The translations under genes and the position numbers were made by a program. From positions 62,001 to 126,000 of the forward strand of contig NZ_JAHKQI010000008.1 of NCBI RefSeq assembly GCF_018860975.1: DNA of 64,000 nucleotides, written 5' to 3'. Below the pieces are notes generated by a model. That model saw only the letters and a list, made by a program, of their open reading frames with translations, ran no database searches and had not been told where the DNA came from. The stretch is from Lentibacter algarum. Lineage in GTDB: Bacteria; Pseudomonadota; Alphaproteobacteria; Rhodobacterales; Rhodobacteraceae. This document shows positions 28,644 to 37,637 of this stretch, piece by piece. Each line of letters begins with the position of its first letter. Positions within the stretch are counted from its first letter, which is position 1.

Positions 28644-29728
28644 GGGGTTGCCTCCGTATCAAGCGCGGCTTCCTCACAGGCGAGCTCTGCGGCGGCGTCT
28701 TCGGCCAGTATTGCGGCTTGGCGCTTGGCTTCGGCTTTGTTCTCTTTCAGCTTTTCCTTGGTGAAGCGCATGCCTTTGAAGAAGTGCTGCATCACCAGTT
28801 CGACGCCTTTGAGCGAGACCGAGCGCATGTTGGGCTCAAAGAAGATGCCGCGTGTGGGCGGCTGTGAGATGATCTCGTAGGAGGGGAAGTAGTCGATGTC
28901 ATCGTCGCTTGTGGCCAAGTCACCGGCGACAGCGCGTAGGGTTGATTTTGAATAGGTCGTGGCCAGCAAAATATGGGCTTTATCGGCCGTCGCAGTGAGC
29001 GGCACAGGCGAGACTGTGAGCAAGATCTTGAGGCTCGGGTTGATCTCTTTGAGGGCTGCTATGGCCGTCTGCATCGAGGCGAGGATCTGCGGGTAGGTGT
29101 AGTTGTGAAACTGGTGCTCGTCAGGATTGTAAGTGCCTGCGAGCGTTCCGGGGCAGAGCGCGTAGGGCTGGCCCGTGCGGGTGTTTTCAAACCCCTCGGT
29201 GAGGCCCATTGTAAAGACAAAGACCTGCGCTTGTGCCACCGACCGGCCAAAGGCGCGAGCGGTGTTTTTGAGCAGGGCCAAGCACTCTTCAGGGCTTTCA
29301 AAGCCTTCGGGCTCGATCATCGGGCGCAGGCTGTCGCGGTAGCGGGGTTGCTTTCCTTTGTTGTCTTCCCAGATTTCGACGCTCTCGCATTTGTCGGGGT
29401 CTTGTGCGAGTTCGGCCCAGAAAGCCAGCATGCGAGCGGTATAGATATTGGCTGTGCGCGCAGAGTATACGCCATAACCGAACTTGGCAGCCAAGGCCGA
29501 TGAGGTGCTTTTCGGGCATGGTTCGGCGTTGACCCACGGTTTGCCCTCGGCTTGCACGGCGCGCGAAATGTGCTGCGCAAAGCAAGAGCCGTAGGTTGCA
29601 AAGGCTGCGTTTGAAGGCAGCGCCCATTTCGAGCGCCAGAGTTTTTGCAGGTTCCAGATGCCCGGCTCGGCGACGGCGGTGCGCCAAAAGGCCTCTTTGG
29701 GCTGCTTCTGATAGGGTGTTTTGCTCAC
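28640..29728 (-). CDS. GSCFA-domain protein
   Basis: A 362-residue protein with the diagnostic YGSCFAQHISRA (about 46-57), and downstream FTMGLTEGFENTRTG and LTVSPVPLTATAD blocks typical of the GSCFA family, an SGNH-like fold of unproven activity. Start GTG at 29728 behind GAGGAAA. Its ATGA overlap with the SGNH-like gene suggests a two-protein system, perhaps acting on surface glycans or glycolipids (inference). It is divergent from soxC, so its promoter lies in the same 186-bp gap as the sox operators. Confidence 0.82.
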   Translation of the reverse strand: MSKTPYQKQPKEAFWRTAVAEPGIWNLQKLWRSKWALPSNAAFATYGSCFAQHISRAVQAEGKPWVNAEPCPKSTSSALAAKFGYGVYSARTANIYTARMLAFWAELAQDPDKCESVEIWEDNKGKQPRYRDSLRPMIEPEGFESPEECLALLKNTARAFGRSVAQAQVFVFTMGLTEGFENTRTGQPYALCPGTLAGTYNPDEHQFHNYTYPQILASMQTAIAALKEINPSLKILLTVSPVPLTATADKAHILLATTYSKSTLRAVAGDLATSDDDIDYFPSYEIISQPPTRGIFFEPNMRSVSLKGVELVMQHFFKGMRFTKEKLKENKAEAKRQAAILAEDAAAELACEEAALDTEATP

Positions 29729-29830
29729 TTGGGTTTCCTCACGGGCTTGGCGCCGCTTTCATTTTCTTCATATTAGGCAGCCCGCAGGAGAAATTCCAAT
29801 GCTTATGAGTTCGGTGTGGCGGGATTATTC

Positions 29831-29846
29831 ATTCACCCTTGTGAAT
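29831..29846. promoter_or_regulatory. Candidate ArsR-type (SqrR/SoxR-like) operator 1 upstream of soxC
   Basis: ATTC-ACCCTTGT-GAAT fits ATTC-N8-GAAT exactly, the motif form I recall for SqrR, the persulfide-sensing ArsR repressor of Rhodobacter. The dyad extends to CATTCAC-CCTT-GTGAATG (29830-29847). A TATACA at 29853-29858 could be the -10, placing this site over the -35 region. Confidence 0.6.
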
Positions 29847-29869
29847 GTGATGTATACAAATCAACACCA

Positions 29870-29885
29870 ATTCAATATCGTGAAT
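29870..29885. promoter_or_regulatory. Candidate ArsR-type operator 2 upstream of soxC
   Basis: ATTC-AATATCGT-GAAT is a second exact ATTC-N8-GAAT match, 39 bp from the first (close to four helical turns, same DNA face). It sits between the presumed -10 and the soxC ribosome site (GGGAGG, about 29900), a good place for repression. Confidence 0.6.
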
Positions 29886-29914
29886 TTAACAGAACGACAG
29901 GGAGGCTCGAATCA

Positions 29915-31195
29915 ATGACATCGCGTTCGCAAAAGGACACGCCCTCACGCAGGGCGTTTTTGAAGGGGGCGGCGGCCTCTGTGCCAGTGGTTGCTGCCGC
30001 AAGTGTGGCGCAGGCAGAGGGTGACCCTCTGATCACCGAGGTGCAAGACTGGGCGCGCTATACGGGTGAAGGCGTTGACGAACACCCCTATGGCCTGCCG
30101 ATCAAGTTCGAGAGTGACGTGGTGCGGCGCAATGTTGAATGGCTGACAGCGGATGTGATCAGCTCGATCAATTTCACTCCGATTCACGCGCTGGAAGGAA
30201 CGATTACGCCGCAGGGCTGCGCATTCGAGCGCCATCACTCCGGTGCGATCGAGCTTAAGAAAGAAGACTACCGCCTGATGATCAACGGGCTGGTCGATCA
30301 GCCTTTGGTGTTTAGCTATGCTGATCTGGAGCGCTTTCCGCGTGAGAACCATGTGTATTTCTGCGAATGCGCTGCCAACTCCGGCATGGAGTGGGCCGGC
30401 GCGCAGTTGAACGGCGCGCAATACACCCACGGGATGATCCACAACATGGAATACACCGGTGTTTCCCTGCGCTCCTTGCTTGAGGAAGCGGGGCTCGATG
30501 CTGCGGGTGATCTGGCTGATAAATGGGTTTATGTCGAGGGGGCGGATGCCTCGTCAAATGGCCGCTCTATTCCGATGGAAAAGGCGCTTGATGATGTTTT
30601 GGTTGCCTTCAAAGCCAACGGCGAAGCGCTGCGCATGGAGCACGGGTATCCGGTGCGGTTGGTTGTTCCCGGATGGGAAGGCAACATGTGGATCAAATGG
30701 CTGAGGCGCATTGAGGTCACCTCGCAAGCTATTGAAAGCCGAGAAGAAACCAGCAAGTACACTGACACGCTTGCAGACGGCACCAGCCGTAAATGGACAT
30801 GGGAGATGGACGCCAAGTCGATCATCACAAGCCCCAGCCCGCAGGTGCCTGTTCGGCATGGCAAGGGGCCGTTGGTGATCAGCGGTATGGCATGGTCCGG
30901 GCGCGGCGCGATCACGCGGGTTGATGTGTCAAAGGACGGCGGCAAGAGTTGGGAAACCGCAAGGCTTGCCAAGGAAGGCGAGCGCATGGCGCTGACGCGG
31001 TTCTACCTTGATACGACGTGGGACGGAGAAGAGATGTTCTTGCAAGCCCGCGCGGTTGACGAGACCGGCTATGTGCAACCGAGCAAAGATGCGTTGCGCG
31101 ACGTGCGCGGCGAGAACTCGGTCTATCACAACAACGGTATCCAGACTTGGTGGCTTAAGGCAGATGGGGAGCTTGAAAATGTCGAAATTTCTTAA
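29915..31195 (+). CDS. soxC: Sulfite dehydrogenase (sulfane dehydrogenase) molybdenum subunit SoxC
   Basis: Molybdopterin subunit of Sox(CD)2, which oxidises the protein-bound sulfane sulfur in the periplasm. From ATG 29915 (426 residues) the N terminus has a Tat signal, SRRAFLKG. The Mo-ligand region FCECAANSGMEWAGAQ lies near residue 150, and the C-terminal half is the Mo-co dimerisation domain. An upstream in-frame start at 29816 would remove the Tat signal from the terminus. The last 17 bp overlap soxD. Regulation by the two dyads upstream is likely. Confidence 0.95.
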   Translation: MTSRSQKDTPSRRAFLKGAAASVPVVAAASVAQAEGDPLITEVQDWARYTGEGVDEHPYGLPIKFESDVVRRNVEWLTADVISSINFTPIHALEGTITPQGCAFERHHSGAIELKKEDYRLMINGLVDQPLVFSYADLERFPRENHVYFCECAANSGMEWAGAQLNGAQYTHGMIHNMEYTGVSLRSLLEEAGLDAAGDLADKWVYVEGADASSNGRSIPMEKALDDVLVAFKANGEALRMEHGYPVRLVVPGWEGNMWIKWLRRIEVTSQAIESREETSKYTDTLADGTSRKWTWEMDAKSIITSPSPQVPVRHGKGPLVISGMAWSGRGAITRVDVSKDGGKSWETARLAKEGERMALTRFYLDTTWDGEEMFLQARAVDETGYVQPSKDALRDVRGENSVYHNNGIQTWWLKADGELENVEIS

Positions 31196-32252
31196 GGTTA
31201 CGGCAGCAACCGCGCTTTCGCTGTGCATTGCGGCTCCGGCCTATGCAGAGAAGCTCGGTCTTGGCCGCGCGGCATTGCCAGAAGAGATCGCCGCATGGGA
31301 CAAGGATGTAAGCCCCAACGGTGAGGGCCTTCCTGAAGGCTCGGGTGATGCACTTGTCGGCGAGGAAGTGTTTGCCGAGAAATGCGCCAGCTGCCACGGT
31401 GATTTTGCCGAGGGTGTGGACAACTGGCCCAAGCTTGCAGGCGGCGCCGACACCTTGGCTGACAAAGACCCGTTGAAGACTGTTGGCTCATATTGGCCTT
31501 ATCTTTCAACCACTTGGGACTATGTGAACCGCTCGATGCCTTTTGGCGACGCGCAGACACTAACCAATGACGAAGTCTATGCGATTGTTGCATATATCCT
31601 TTATTCCAATGACTTGATCGAGGATGACTTTGTACTCTCCAAGGAGACGTTCCTTGAGGTTGAGATGCCAAATGCCAGCGGCTTTATCTTGGATGACCGG
31701 CTCACCTCGGAGGCGCATTTTGTTGGCGACGCTTGCATGAGCGATTGCAAGGATGAGGTCAAAATCACCAAGCATGTTGTGTTCAAGGGCGATCCTAACT
31801 CGCCGGATGATCCTGTTTCGGAGTCAGCCGGTGAGGCCGCTCAGGACGCCGCAACTGCTGAAGACGAAGCCAAAGCCGAAGACGCCCCGAAGGCCGAAGA
31901 AGCGGCTGTGGTTGAAGCCGCAGCACTTGATGCCGAGTTGGTGAAAGCCGGTGAGAAAGTGTTCAAGAAATGCAAAGCTTGCCATCAGGTTGGCGAGGGC
32001 GCAAAAGCCCGCACCGGGCCTGTTTTGAACGGTGTTGTCGGTGCGAAGCTTGGCCATGTCGAGAATTTCAAGTATTCCAAGACCATGTTGAGCATGGGCG
32101 AAGAGGGTGTTGTCTGGAACGAGGCCAACCTCGCGGAGTTCCTGAAAAAGCCACGCAGTTTTGTGAGCAAAACCAAGATGTCGTTTGCCGGCCTTAAGAA
32201 AGAAGATGATATCAAGGCTGTGACCGAATATCTGAAGTCATTCTCGGAATGA
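31179..32252 (+). CDS. soxD: Sulfane dehydrogenase cytochrome subunit SoxD (dihaem c)
   Basis: Electron-accepting c-type cytochrome partner of SoxC. The 357-residue product has a Sec signal (cleavage after AYA near 23). Haem sites are C69-ASC-H73 and C265-KAC-H269. Between the two domains lies an Ala/Glu/Asp-rich linker (about 208-250). The ATG at 31179 is inside the soxC end, a coupled start. Both haem motifs are intact, so the protein should be functional. Confidence 0.95.
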   Translation: MSKFLKVTAATALSLCIAAPAYAEKLGLGRAALPEEIAAWDKDVSPNGEGLPEGSGDALVGEEVFAEKCASCHGDFAEGVDNWPKLAGGADTLADKDPLKTVGSYWPYLSTTWDYVNRSMPFGDAQTLTNDEVYAIVAYILYSNDLIEDDFVLSKETFLEVEMPNASGFILDDRLTSEAHFVGDACMSDCKDEVKITKHVVFKGDPNSPDDPVSESAGEAAQDAATAEDEAKAEDAPKAEEAAVVEAAALDAELVKAGEKVFKKCKACHQVGEGAKARTGPVLNGVVGAKLGHVENFKYSKTMLSMGEEGVVWNEANLAEFLKKPRSFVSKTKMSFAGLKKEDDIKAVTEYLKSFSE

Positions 32253-32340
32253 TCGCAAACAGGGGCGCGCGGTTGTGTGCCCCTGTCGCCACGCTGGGAG
32301 GCCGTGGCTAGAAAAGAGCGCAACTCTGGGAGGGGATTGT

Positions 32341-33057
32341 ATGCTTGCTTTTTTGACATCTCAGATCCGGATGCCTGCTTTGGCGGCACTGTTGTTTGTT
32401 GCGCCGCAACTGGCGGCTGAAGACATTGGTGATGCCAAGGCCGGTACCGAAGTCTGGGAACATTGCTCGGCTTGTCACCAAATCGGGCAGGGAGCGACAA
32501 GCGGCATTGGCCCGCATCTCAACGGCATTTTTGGGCGCGCAGCGGGGGGGCTTGAGGGGTTTGACTATTCCAAAGGGCTGATCCGCGAGGGCAACAACGG
32601 GTTGGTTTGGAGCCTCGACAAGCTTGATGCTTACCTGGAAAACCCCAAGGCATTGGTCAGTGACACGCGGATGTCGTTTGACGGGCTGGAAACCAAGAAA
32701 GAGCGCGACGATATATTGGCCTTTTTGCGCCAGTTTTCCGACAACCCGCAGAACATTCCCGAGGCGCCACCAACGGCTCGTACGCATGAAATTGTGTTGC
32801 CGCCAGAGGTATTGGCGATTGTCGGTGATTCCGAGTATGGTGAGTATCTCGCCAGCGAATGCACCACCTGTCATCAGATTGATGGAGCGAATGAGGGCAT
32901 CCCCTCTATCACCCACTGGCCGCAAGAGGACTTTGTTGTCGCGATGCACGCCTACAAAGTGAAGGTGCGCCCGCACCCTGTGATGCAGATGATGGCGGGG
33001 CGGCTGACAGATGAGGAGATCGCGGCACTGGCGGCGTATTTTGAGAAATTGGAGTGA
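32341..33057 (+). CDS. soxE: Dihaem c-type cytochrome SoxE
   Basis: A 238-residue periplasmic cytochrome with a signal peptide (1 to about 26) and two haem sites, C42-SAC-H46 and C174-TTC-H178. The position between soxD and the soxF flavoprotein, and the dihaem form, match SoxE of Paracoccus-type clusters. It is thought to pair with SoxF in a flavocytochrome c-like complex. The ATG at 32341 is preceded by GGGAGGGGATTGT. The 88-bp gap after soxD contains no clear terminator. Confidence 0.9.
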   Translation: MLAFLTSQIRMPALAALLFVAPQLAAEDIGDAKAGTEVWEHCSACHQIGQGATSGIGPHLNGIFGRAAGGLEGFDYSKGLIREGNNGLVWSLDKLDAYLENPKALVSDTRMSFDGLETKKERDDILAFLRQFSDNPQNIPEAPPTARTHEIVLPPEVLAIVGDSEYGEYLASECTTCHQIDGANEGIPSITHWPQEDFVVAMHAYKVKVRPHPVMQMMAGRLTDEEIAALAAYFEKLE

Positions 33058-33094
33058 AGTGACGACCAACTAGAACCAAGGGAGGAAACGACGT

Positions 33095-34366
33095 ATGCCA
33101 CTGAATCGAAGAACTTTTATGGTAAAGGGGGTTGCTGCGGCAACTGTATTGAGCGCGCCACATGTGCGCGCCGACAACCACGCAGGCAAGCCTAAGGTCG
33201 TTGTGATCGGCGGTGGGGCTGGCGGGGCTACGGCAGCGCGCTATATCGCCAAAGACAGCAAGGGTGAGATCGACGTGATACTCGTTGAACCATCGCGCAT
33301 GTATTACACCTGCTTCTTTTCAAATCTCTACATCGGCGGCTTCCGTGAGTTGAGCTCGATCGGCCATTCTTATGGAGGGCTGACGAAAGGGGGTGTTAAT
33401 GTCGTGCATGACTGGGCGGTTGGTGTTGATCGCGCAGCCAAGACTGTGAGCCTCGCAGGCGGTGCTGTGCTCAATTATGATCGCCTTGTTCTCAGTCCTG
33501 GCATCGACTTTGTTGATGGTGCTGTGCCCGGCTGGGACGTGACAAGCCAAAACAAGATGCCGCATGCTTACAAGGCAGGGTCGCAGTCGGAGTTGCTCAA
33601 GGCGCAGGTTGAAAGCATGCCGCAGGGGGGCACCTTTGCGATGGTCGCGCCGCCAAACCCGTTCCGCTGCCCTCCTGGCCCGTATGAACGGATCAGCATG
33701 GTTGCGCATGTGCTCAAAGAGACAAACCCGACGGCGAAGATCATCATTGCCGACCCCAAGCCAAAGTTCTCCAAGATGGCCCTGTTTCAAGAGGGCTGGG
33801 CCGACAATTACAGCGGTATGGTCGACTGGATCGGAGAAGAGTTCGGCGGTGGCAATGTGGAGGTGAACGCCGACGAGATGACCCTGAGCATTGATGGGGA
33901 GGTCACCAAAGTTGACGTTTGCAACGTCATTCCGGCAATGAAAGCTGGCCGCATTTGTGAACTTGCCGGCATTACCGAGGGCAACTGGGCGCCAGTGCAT
34001 GCGGCGACGATGCAGAGCCGTGTTGATGAAAACATCCATGTGCTTGGTGATGCGTCCGCACAGGGGGATATGCCCAAATCCGGCTTCTCGGCCAACTCTC
34101 AGGCCAAGGTTTGCGCTATGGCTGTGCGAGGTGCGTTGACGGGGAGCAAGGTTTTCCCTGCGAAGTTCTCCAACACATGTTGGAGCCTGATTGACACTGA
34201 TAATGGCGTTAAAGTCGGCGCGACCTATGAGGCGACAGACGAAAAGATCGCCAAGGTGGATGGGTTTATCAGCAGCACAGGCGAAGATGCGGCATTGCGC
34301 AAGGCCACGTTTGAAGAGAGCGTCGGCTGGTATGCGGGCATAACGGCAGATATGTTCGGGAGCTGA
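33095..34366 (+). CDS. soxF: Sulfide dehydrogenase flavoprotein SoxF
   Basis: FAD protein of the flavocytochrome c sulfide dehydrogenase family, 423 residues, exported by Tat (NRRTFMVKG at 4-12). The dinucleotide-binding site VVVIGGGAGGATAA lies near residue 35. Redox cysteines expected for the family are visible in FRCPPGPYERISM and NTCWSLI. Sulfide or sulfane sulfur oxidation with SoxE as electron acceptor is the likely role. Ribosome site AAGGGAGGAAACG. The operon ends here with a clear terminator. Confidence 0.93.
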   Translation: MPLNRRTFMVKGVAAATVLSAPHVRADNHAGKPKVVVIGGGAGGATAARYIAKDSKGEIDVILVEPSRMYYTCFFSNLYIGGFRELSSIGHSYGGLTKGGVNVVHDWAVGVDRAAKTVSLAGGAVLNYDRLVLSPGIDFVDGAVPGWDVTSQNKMPHAYKAGSQSELLKAQVESMPQGGTFAMVAPPNPFRCPPGPYERISMVAHVLKETNPTAKIIIADPKPKFSKMALFQEGWADNYSGMVDWIGEEFGGGNVEVNADEMTLSIDGEVTKVDVCNVIPAMKAGRICELAGITEGNWAPVHAATMQSRVDENIHVLGDASAQGDMPKSGFSANSQAKVCAMAVRGALTGSKVFPAKFSNTCWSLIDTDNGVKVGATYEATDEKIAKVDGFISSTGEDAALRKATFEESVGWYAGITADMFGS

Positions 34367-34389
34367 GGGCTTAATAGCAATGACGGGGA

Positions 34390-34415
34390 GGGCGCGGCAT
34401 AGGCTGCGCCCTTTT
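34390..34415 (+). terminator. Rho-independent terminator after soxF
   Basis: GGGCGCGGC-ATAG-GCTGCGCCC forms a 9-bp stem with one G-T wobble and a four-base loop, directly followed by TTTT. It lies 24 bp after the soxF stop and separates sox from clpP. Confidence 0.88.
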
Positions 34416-34564
34416 CAATTGCAAGGCCTGCGCTCTTCACAAGATGTTAACCAAGTTTTTCTAACGGTTTCTTCGAGTGCTCTTGCAGCCCGTTGTGCGC
34501 AAGACTAAGACTCCATTAGGAAAGAGACGCTATAGTCTCCGAGATATTTTGAGGCAGGACGAGA

Positions 34565-35191
34565 ATGACAGACCCGTTTGAGACATATATGAACACGCTT
34601 GTGCCAATGGTGGTTGAGCAAACCAGCCGTGGCGAACGCGCCTACGACATTTTCTCGCGCCTGCTTAAGGAGCGGATCATTTTCCTCAATGGACCTGTGC
34701 ATGACGGCATGAGCAGCCTGATTGTGGCGCAGCTGCTGCACCTTGAGGCGGAAAACCCCGCAAAAGAGATCAGTATGTATATCAACTCGCCCGGTGGCGT
34801 GGTGACGAGCGGGCTGTCGATCTATGACACGATGCAATACATCAAACCCAAGGTCTCGACTTTGGTGATCGGGCAAGCGGCGAGCATGGGCTCGCTTTTG
34901 CTGACTGCCGGTGAACCGGGCATGCGCTTTTCCCTGCCGAACTCGCGGGTGATGGTCCACCAGCCGTCCGGCGGCTATCAGGGGCAGGCCTCTGACATCA
35001 TGATTCACGCGGAAGAGACACTGAAACTCAAGCGCCGTTTGAACGAGATTTACGTGCGTCACACGGGGCAAAAGCTTGATGTTGTTGAAGCCGCGCTTGA
35101 GCGTGACAACTTTATGAGCCCGGAAGAAGCCAAAGACTGGGGTTTGATCGACGAGATCGTTGAGAACCGCGCTAAGGCTGACGAAGAGTAA
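34565..35191 (+). CDS. clpP: ATP-dependent Clp protease proteolytic subunit
   Basis: Serine protease of the ClpXP/ClpAP machine, 208 residues. Catalytic Ser107 in GQAASMGS and His132 in MVHQPSGG are visible; the Asp follows in the C-terminal third. The start at ATG 34565 is preceded by AGGACGAG. clpX lies 121 bp downstream, behind a GC-rich stem-loop that may tune clpX relative to clpP. Confidence 0.98.
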   Translation: MTDPFETYMNTLVPMVVEQTSRGERAYDIFSRLLKERIIFLNGPVHDGMSSLIVAQLLHLEAENPAKEISMYINSPGGVVTSGLSIYDTMQYIKPKVSTLVIGQAASMGSLLLTAGEPGMRFSLPNSRVMVHQPSGGYQGQASDIMIHAEETLKLKRRLNEIYVRHTGQKLDVVEAALERDNFMSPEEAKDWGLIDEIVENRAKADEE

Positions 35192-35195
35192 GTGA

Positions 35196-35218
35196 GCGCG
35201 CGGTGTCCCGCCGCGCGT
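35196..35218 (+). terminator. GC-rich stem-loop between clpP and clpX
   Basis: CGCGCGG-TGTCCCG-CCGCGCG forms a 7-bp perfect stem five bases after the clpP stop. No T-tract follows, so it is more likely a partial attenuator or 3'-end stabiliser than a full terminator. Confidence 0.4.
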
Positions 35219-35312
35219 CAATTTGCGATTGTGGGTCGGCCAAGGCTGGCCTAAGCTAGACGAAACTACAGGCGGGAACACCTGCCTTGAGATGCCGGAA
35301 AGGGCGCGCAAT

Positions 35313-36578
35313 ATGTCGAACACTACAAGCGGCGACAGCAAGAACACGCTCTACTGTAGCTTCTGCGGCAAGAGCCAGCATGAAGTGCGCAAGCTGATTG
35401 CAGGGCCGACTGTGTTTATCTGTGATGAATGCGTTGAGCTGTGCATGGATATTATCCGTGAAGAAACCAAAGGCTCTTCGCTGAAATCAAGTGAAGGCGT
35501 GCCAACACCACAAGACATCTGCGAAGTGCTGGATGACTACGTGATCGGGCAGGCTATGGCCAAGCGCGTGCTGTCTGTGGCGGTTCACAACCACTACAAA
35601 CGCCTCAATCACGCGCAAAAGGGCGGTGATATCGAGCTGGCGAAGTCCAATATCTTGCTGATGGGCCCGACGGGCTGCGGCAAAACCCTGCTTGCGCAAA
35701 CGCTGGCGCGCATCCTTGATGTGCCGTTCACTATGGCCGATGCGACGACGCTTACCGAAGCTGGATATGTCGGTGAAGATGTTGAGAATATTATTCTGAA
35801 ACTTCTGCAGTCGTCCGAGTATAATGTCGAGCGCGCGCAACGTGGCATTGTCTACATCGACGAGGTCGACAAGATCACTCGCAAATCCGAGAACCCTTCG
35901 ATCACCCGTGATGTGAGCGGTGAAGGTGTGCAACAAGCGCTGCTGAAACTGATGGAAGGCACCGTTGCAAGCGTGCCGCCACAGGGCGGACGTAAGCACC
36001 CACAGCAAGAGTTTTTGCAGGTTGATACAACCAATATCCTGTTCATCTGCGGCGGTGCTTTTGCCGGTCTTGATAAGATCATCGCGCAACGCGGCAAGGG
36101 CTCGGCTATGGGCTTTGGCGCAGATGTGCGCGACAATGAGGCGCGCGGTATTGGTGAAGTGTTTAAAGACTTGGAGCCGGAAGACTTGCTCAAGTTCGGG
36201 CTTATCCCCGAATTTGTTGGCCGTCTGCCCGTGCTTGCCACGCTTGAAGACCTTGACGAAGACGCGCTTGTCACCATCCTGACCGAGCCGAAAAACGCGC
36301 TGGTGAAGCAGTATCAACGCCTGTTCGAGCTGGAAGATGCGCAGCTGAGCTTTACGGACGATGCGCTGATGGCGATCTCGCGCCGTGCGATTGAACGTAA
36401 AACAGGTGCACGTGGTTTGCGCTCGATCCTGGAAGAGATATTGCTCGACACAATGTTCGAGCTACCCGGCCTTGAAAACGTTGAAGAGGTTGTGGTCAAC
36501 GAAGAGGCTGTTAACTCTGATAGCGCGCCGCTGATCATCTACGCCGATGCGACGAAAAAAGAAGGTGCGGCCAGCTAA
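35313..36578 (+). CDS. clpX: ATP-dependent Clp protease ATP-binding subunit ClpX
   Basis: AAA+ unfoldase that feeds substrates to ClpP. From ATG 35313 the protein has 421 residues, the family norm. The zinc-binding domain uses C15, C18, C37 and C40. Walker A GPTGCGKT, Walker [10 protein letters not shown] and the RKHP loop segment are present. A frame extension to 35223 adds 30 unrelated residues and is rejected. A terminator hairpin begins 20 bp after the stop. Confidence 0.98.
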   Translation: MSNTTSGDSKNTLYCSFCGKSQHEVRKLIAGPTVFICDECVELCMDIIREETKGSSLKSSEGVPTPQDICEVLDDYVIGQAMAKRVLSVAVHNHYKRLNHAQKGGDIELAKSNILLMGPTGCGKTLLAQTLARILDVPFTMADATTLTEAGYVGEDVENIILKLLQSSEYNVERAQRGIVYIDEVDKITRKSENPSITRDVSGEGVQQALLKLMEGTVASVPPQGGRKHPQQEFLQVDTTNILFICGGAFAGLDKIIAQRGKGSAMGFGADVRDNEARGIGEVFKDLEPEDLLKFGLIPEFVGRLPVLATLEDLDEDALVTILTEPKNALVKQYQRLFELEDAQLSFTDDALMAISRRAIERKTGARGLRSILEEILLDTMFELPGLENVEEVVVNEEAVNSDSAPLIIYADATKKEGAAS

Positions 36579-36598
36579 GGTTTACCCCTCCGCAACAA

Positions 36599-36638
36599 AG
36601 AAGGGCTTCGGTGCGATTGCGCTGGAGCCCTTTCTTTT
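36599..36638 (+). terminator. Rho-independent terminator after clpX
   Basis: AAGGGCT (36601-36607) pairs with AGCCCTT (36626-36632), with flanking bases extending the stem (AAGAAGGGCT against AGCCCTTTCTT with one bulge). A CTTTT run follows. The loop is long (18 bases), so efficiency may be moderate. Confidence 0.65.
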
Positions 36639-36786
36639 ACGGGGATTTAACCCAAGGCTGTCTATCTTTTGGTCGGTGGCTTGTGCAATTCGGGAAGTTT
36701 GCGCGGTTTTTGGCAAATCGGACAAGCCAGTCTGGACGTTGTCGGCAAATTGCGCCATATCTGACGGGAAGAAAGCGGAGGCCGCG

Positions 36787-37170
36787 ATGAGCATTCTGAA
36801 AAAAATTCTGCGTCTGTTCACTTGGTGGAACGGATCGACCATCAATACGCAGTTTTACACTTGGCGCAAAGGCACCAAAGTGGGTGAAGATGCGGCTGGT
36901 AATACATTTTTTGAAACCCGTGATGGCAAGCGCCGTTGGGTGATTTTCAACGGGGAGGCCGAAGCAAGCCGAGTTGATCCTGATTGGCACGGATGGCTGC
37001 ACCACACATTCAAAGAGCCGCCAACCGAGCGGCCTTTGCCTCACAAGGTTTGGGAAAAGCCGCATCAGGAGAACCTGACAGGCACGGCTCTGGCCTATGC
37101 ACCTGCGGGCTCGCTGCGGCGTGTTTCCCCGAAAAAACAGTCTGATTATGAGGCTTGGGCGCCTGAATAG
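36787..37170 (+). CDS. NDUFA12-family complex I accessory subunit
   Basis: A 127-residue homologue of the mitochondrial 17.2-kDa complex I subunit, one of the few supernumerary subunits shared with alphaproteobacteria. Diagnostic blocks are [17 protein letters not shown] and [15 protein letters not shown]. The ATG at 36787 has a strong GGAGG site; the frame is open upstream into the clpX terminator region, but without homology. It lies 20 kb from the nuo operon, as in other alphaproteobacteria, and leads into mlaD. Confidence 0.92.
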   Translation: MSILKKILRLFTWWNGSTINTQFYTWRKGTKVGEDAAGNTFFETRDGKRRWVIFNGEAEASRVDPDWHGWLHHTFKEPPTERPLPHKVWEKPHQENLTGTALAYAPAGSLRRVSPKKQSDYEAWAPE

Positions 37171-37187
37171 GTTGCCGGAGAAACGGT

Positions 37188-37637
37188 ATGTCTGAAAACA
37201 CCACAGAAGTTCTGGTAGGCGGGGCGGTCTTGGCTGCTGCGATCGGGTTTGTGCTCTACACGGGGCAGGCTGCGGGCTTTGCCATGCAATCAGGCGGCTA
37301 CCCTTTGAGCGCTTCGTTCCGCTCGCTTGAGGGGGTGAGCGTCGGAACCGATGTGCGCTTGGCCGGTGTCAAAGTCGGCACGGTAAGTGACGTGTCGCTA
37401 AACCAGGAGACGTTTCGGGCAGACACGGTTTTGAGCTTGCAAAGCGGCATTCAGGTGCCTGATGACAGCGCGGTTGTGGTCAGCCAAGAAGGCTTGTTGG
37501 GCGGCAATTTTGTCGAGATCGTTCCAGGTGGTTCTCCGTTCTTTTATGCTGAAGGAGACGAAGTGCTCGACACCCAAGGCTCGGTTTCACTGATCTCGCT
37601 GTTGCTTAAGTTTGTCGCTGGAGACAGTGGCGAATGA
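37188..37637 (+). CDS. mlaD: Outer-membrane lipid asymmetry protein MlaD
   Basis: A 149-residue MCE-domain protein, N-terminally anchored (TM about 9-27), acting in the periplasm to shuttle phospholipids between membranes. The MCE core is seen in SASFRSLEGVSVGTDVRLAG and LSLQSGIQVPDDSAVVV, followed by GLLGGNFVEIVPGG. mlaE/F are not adjacent. It overlaps the DUF2155 gene by ATGA. Confidence 0.9.
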   Translation: MSENTTEVLVGGAVLAAAIGFVLYTGQAAGFAMQSGGYPLSASFRSLEGVSVGTDVRLAGVKVGTVSDVSLNQETFRADTVLSLQSGIQVPDDSAVVVSQEGLLGGNFVEIVPGGSPFFYAEGDEVLDTQGSVSLISLLLKFVAGDSGE

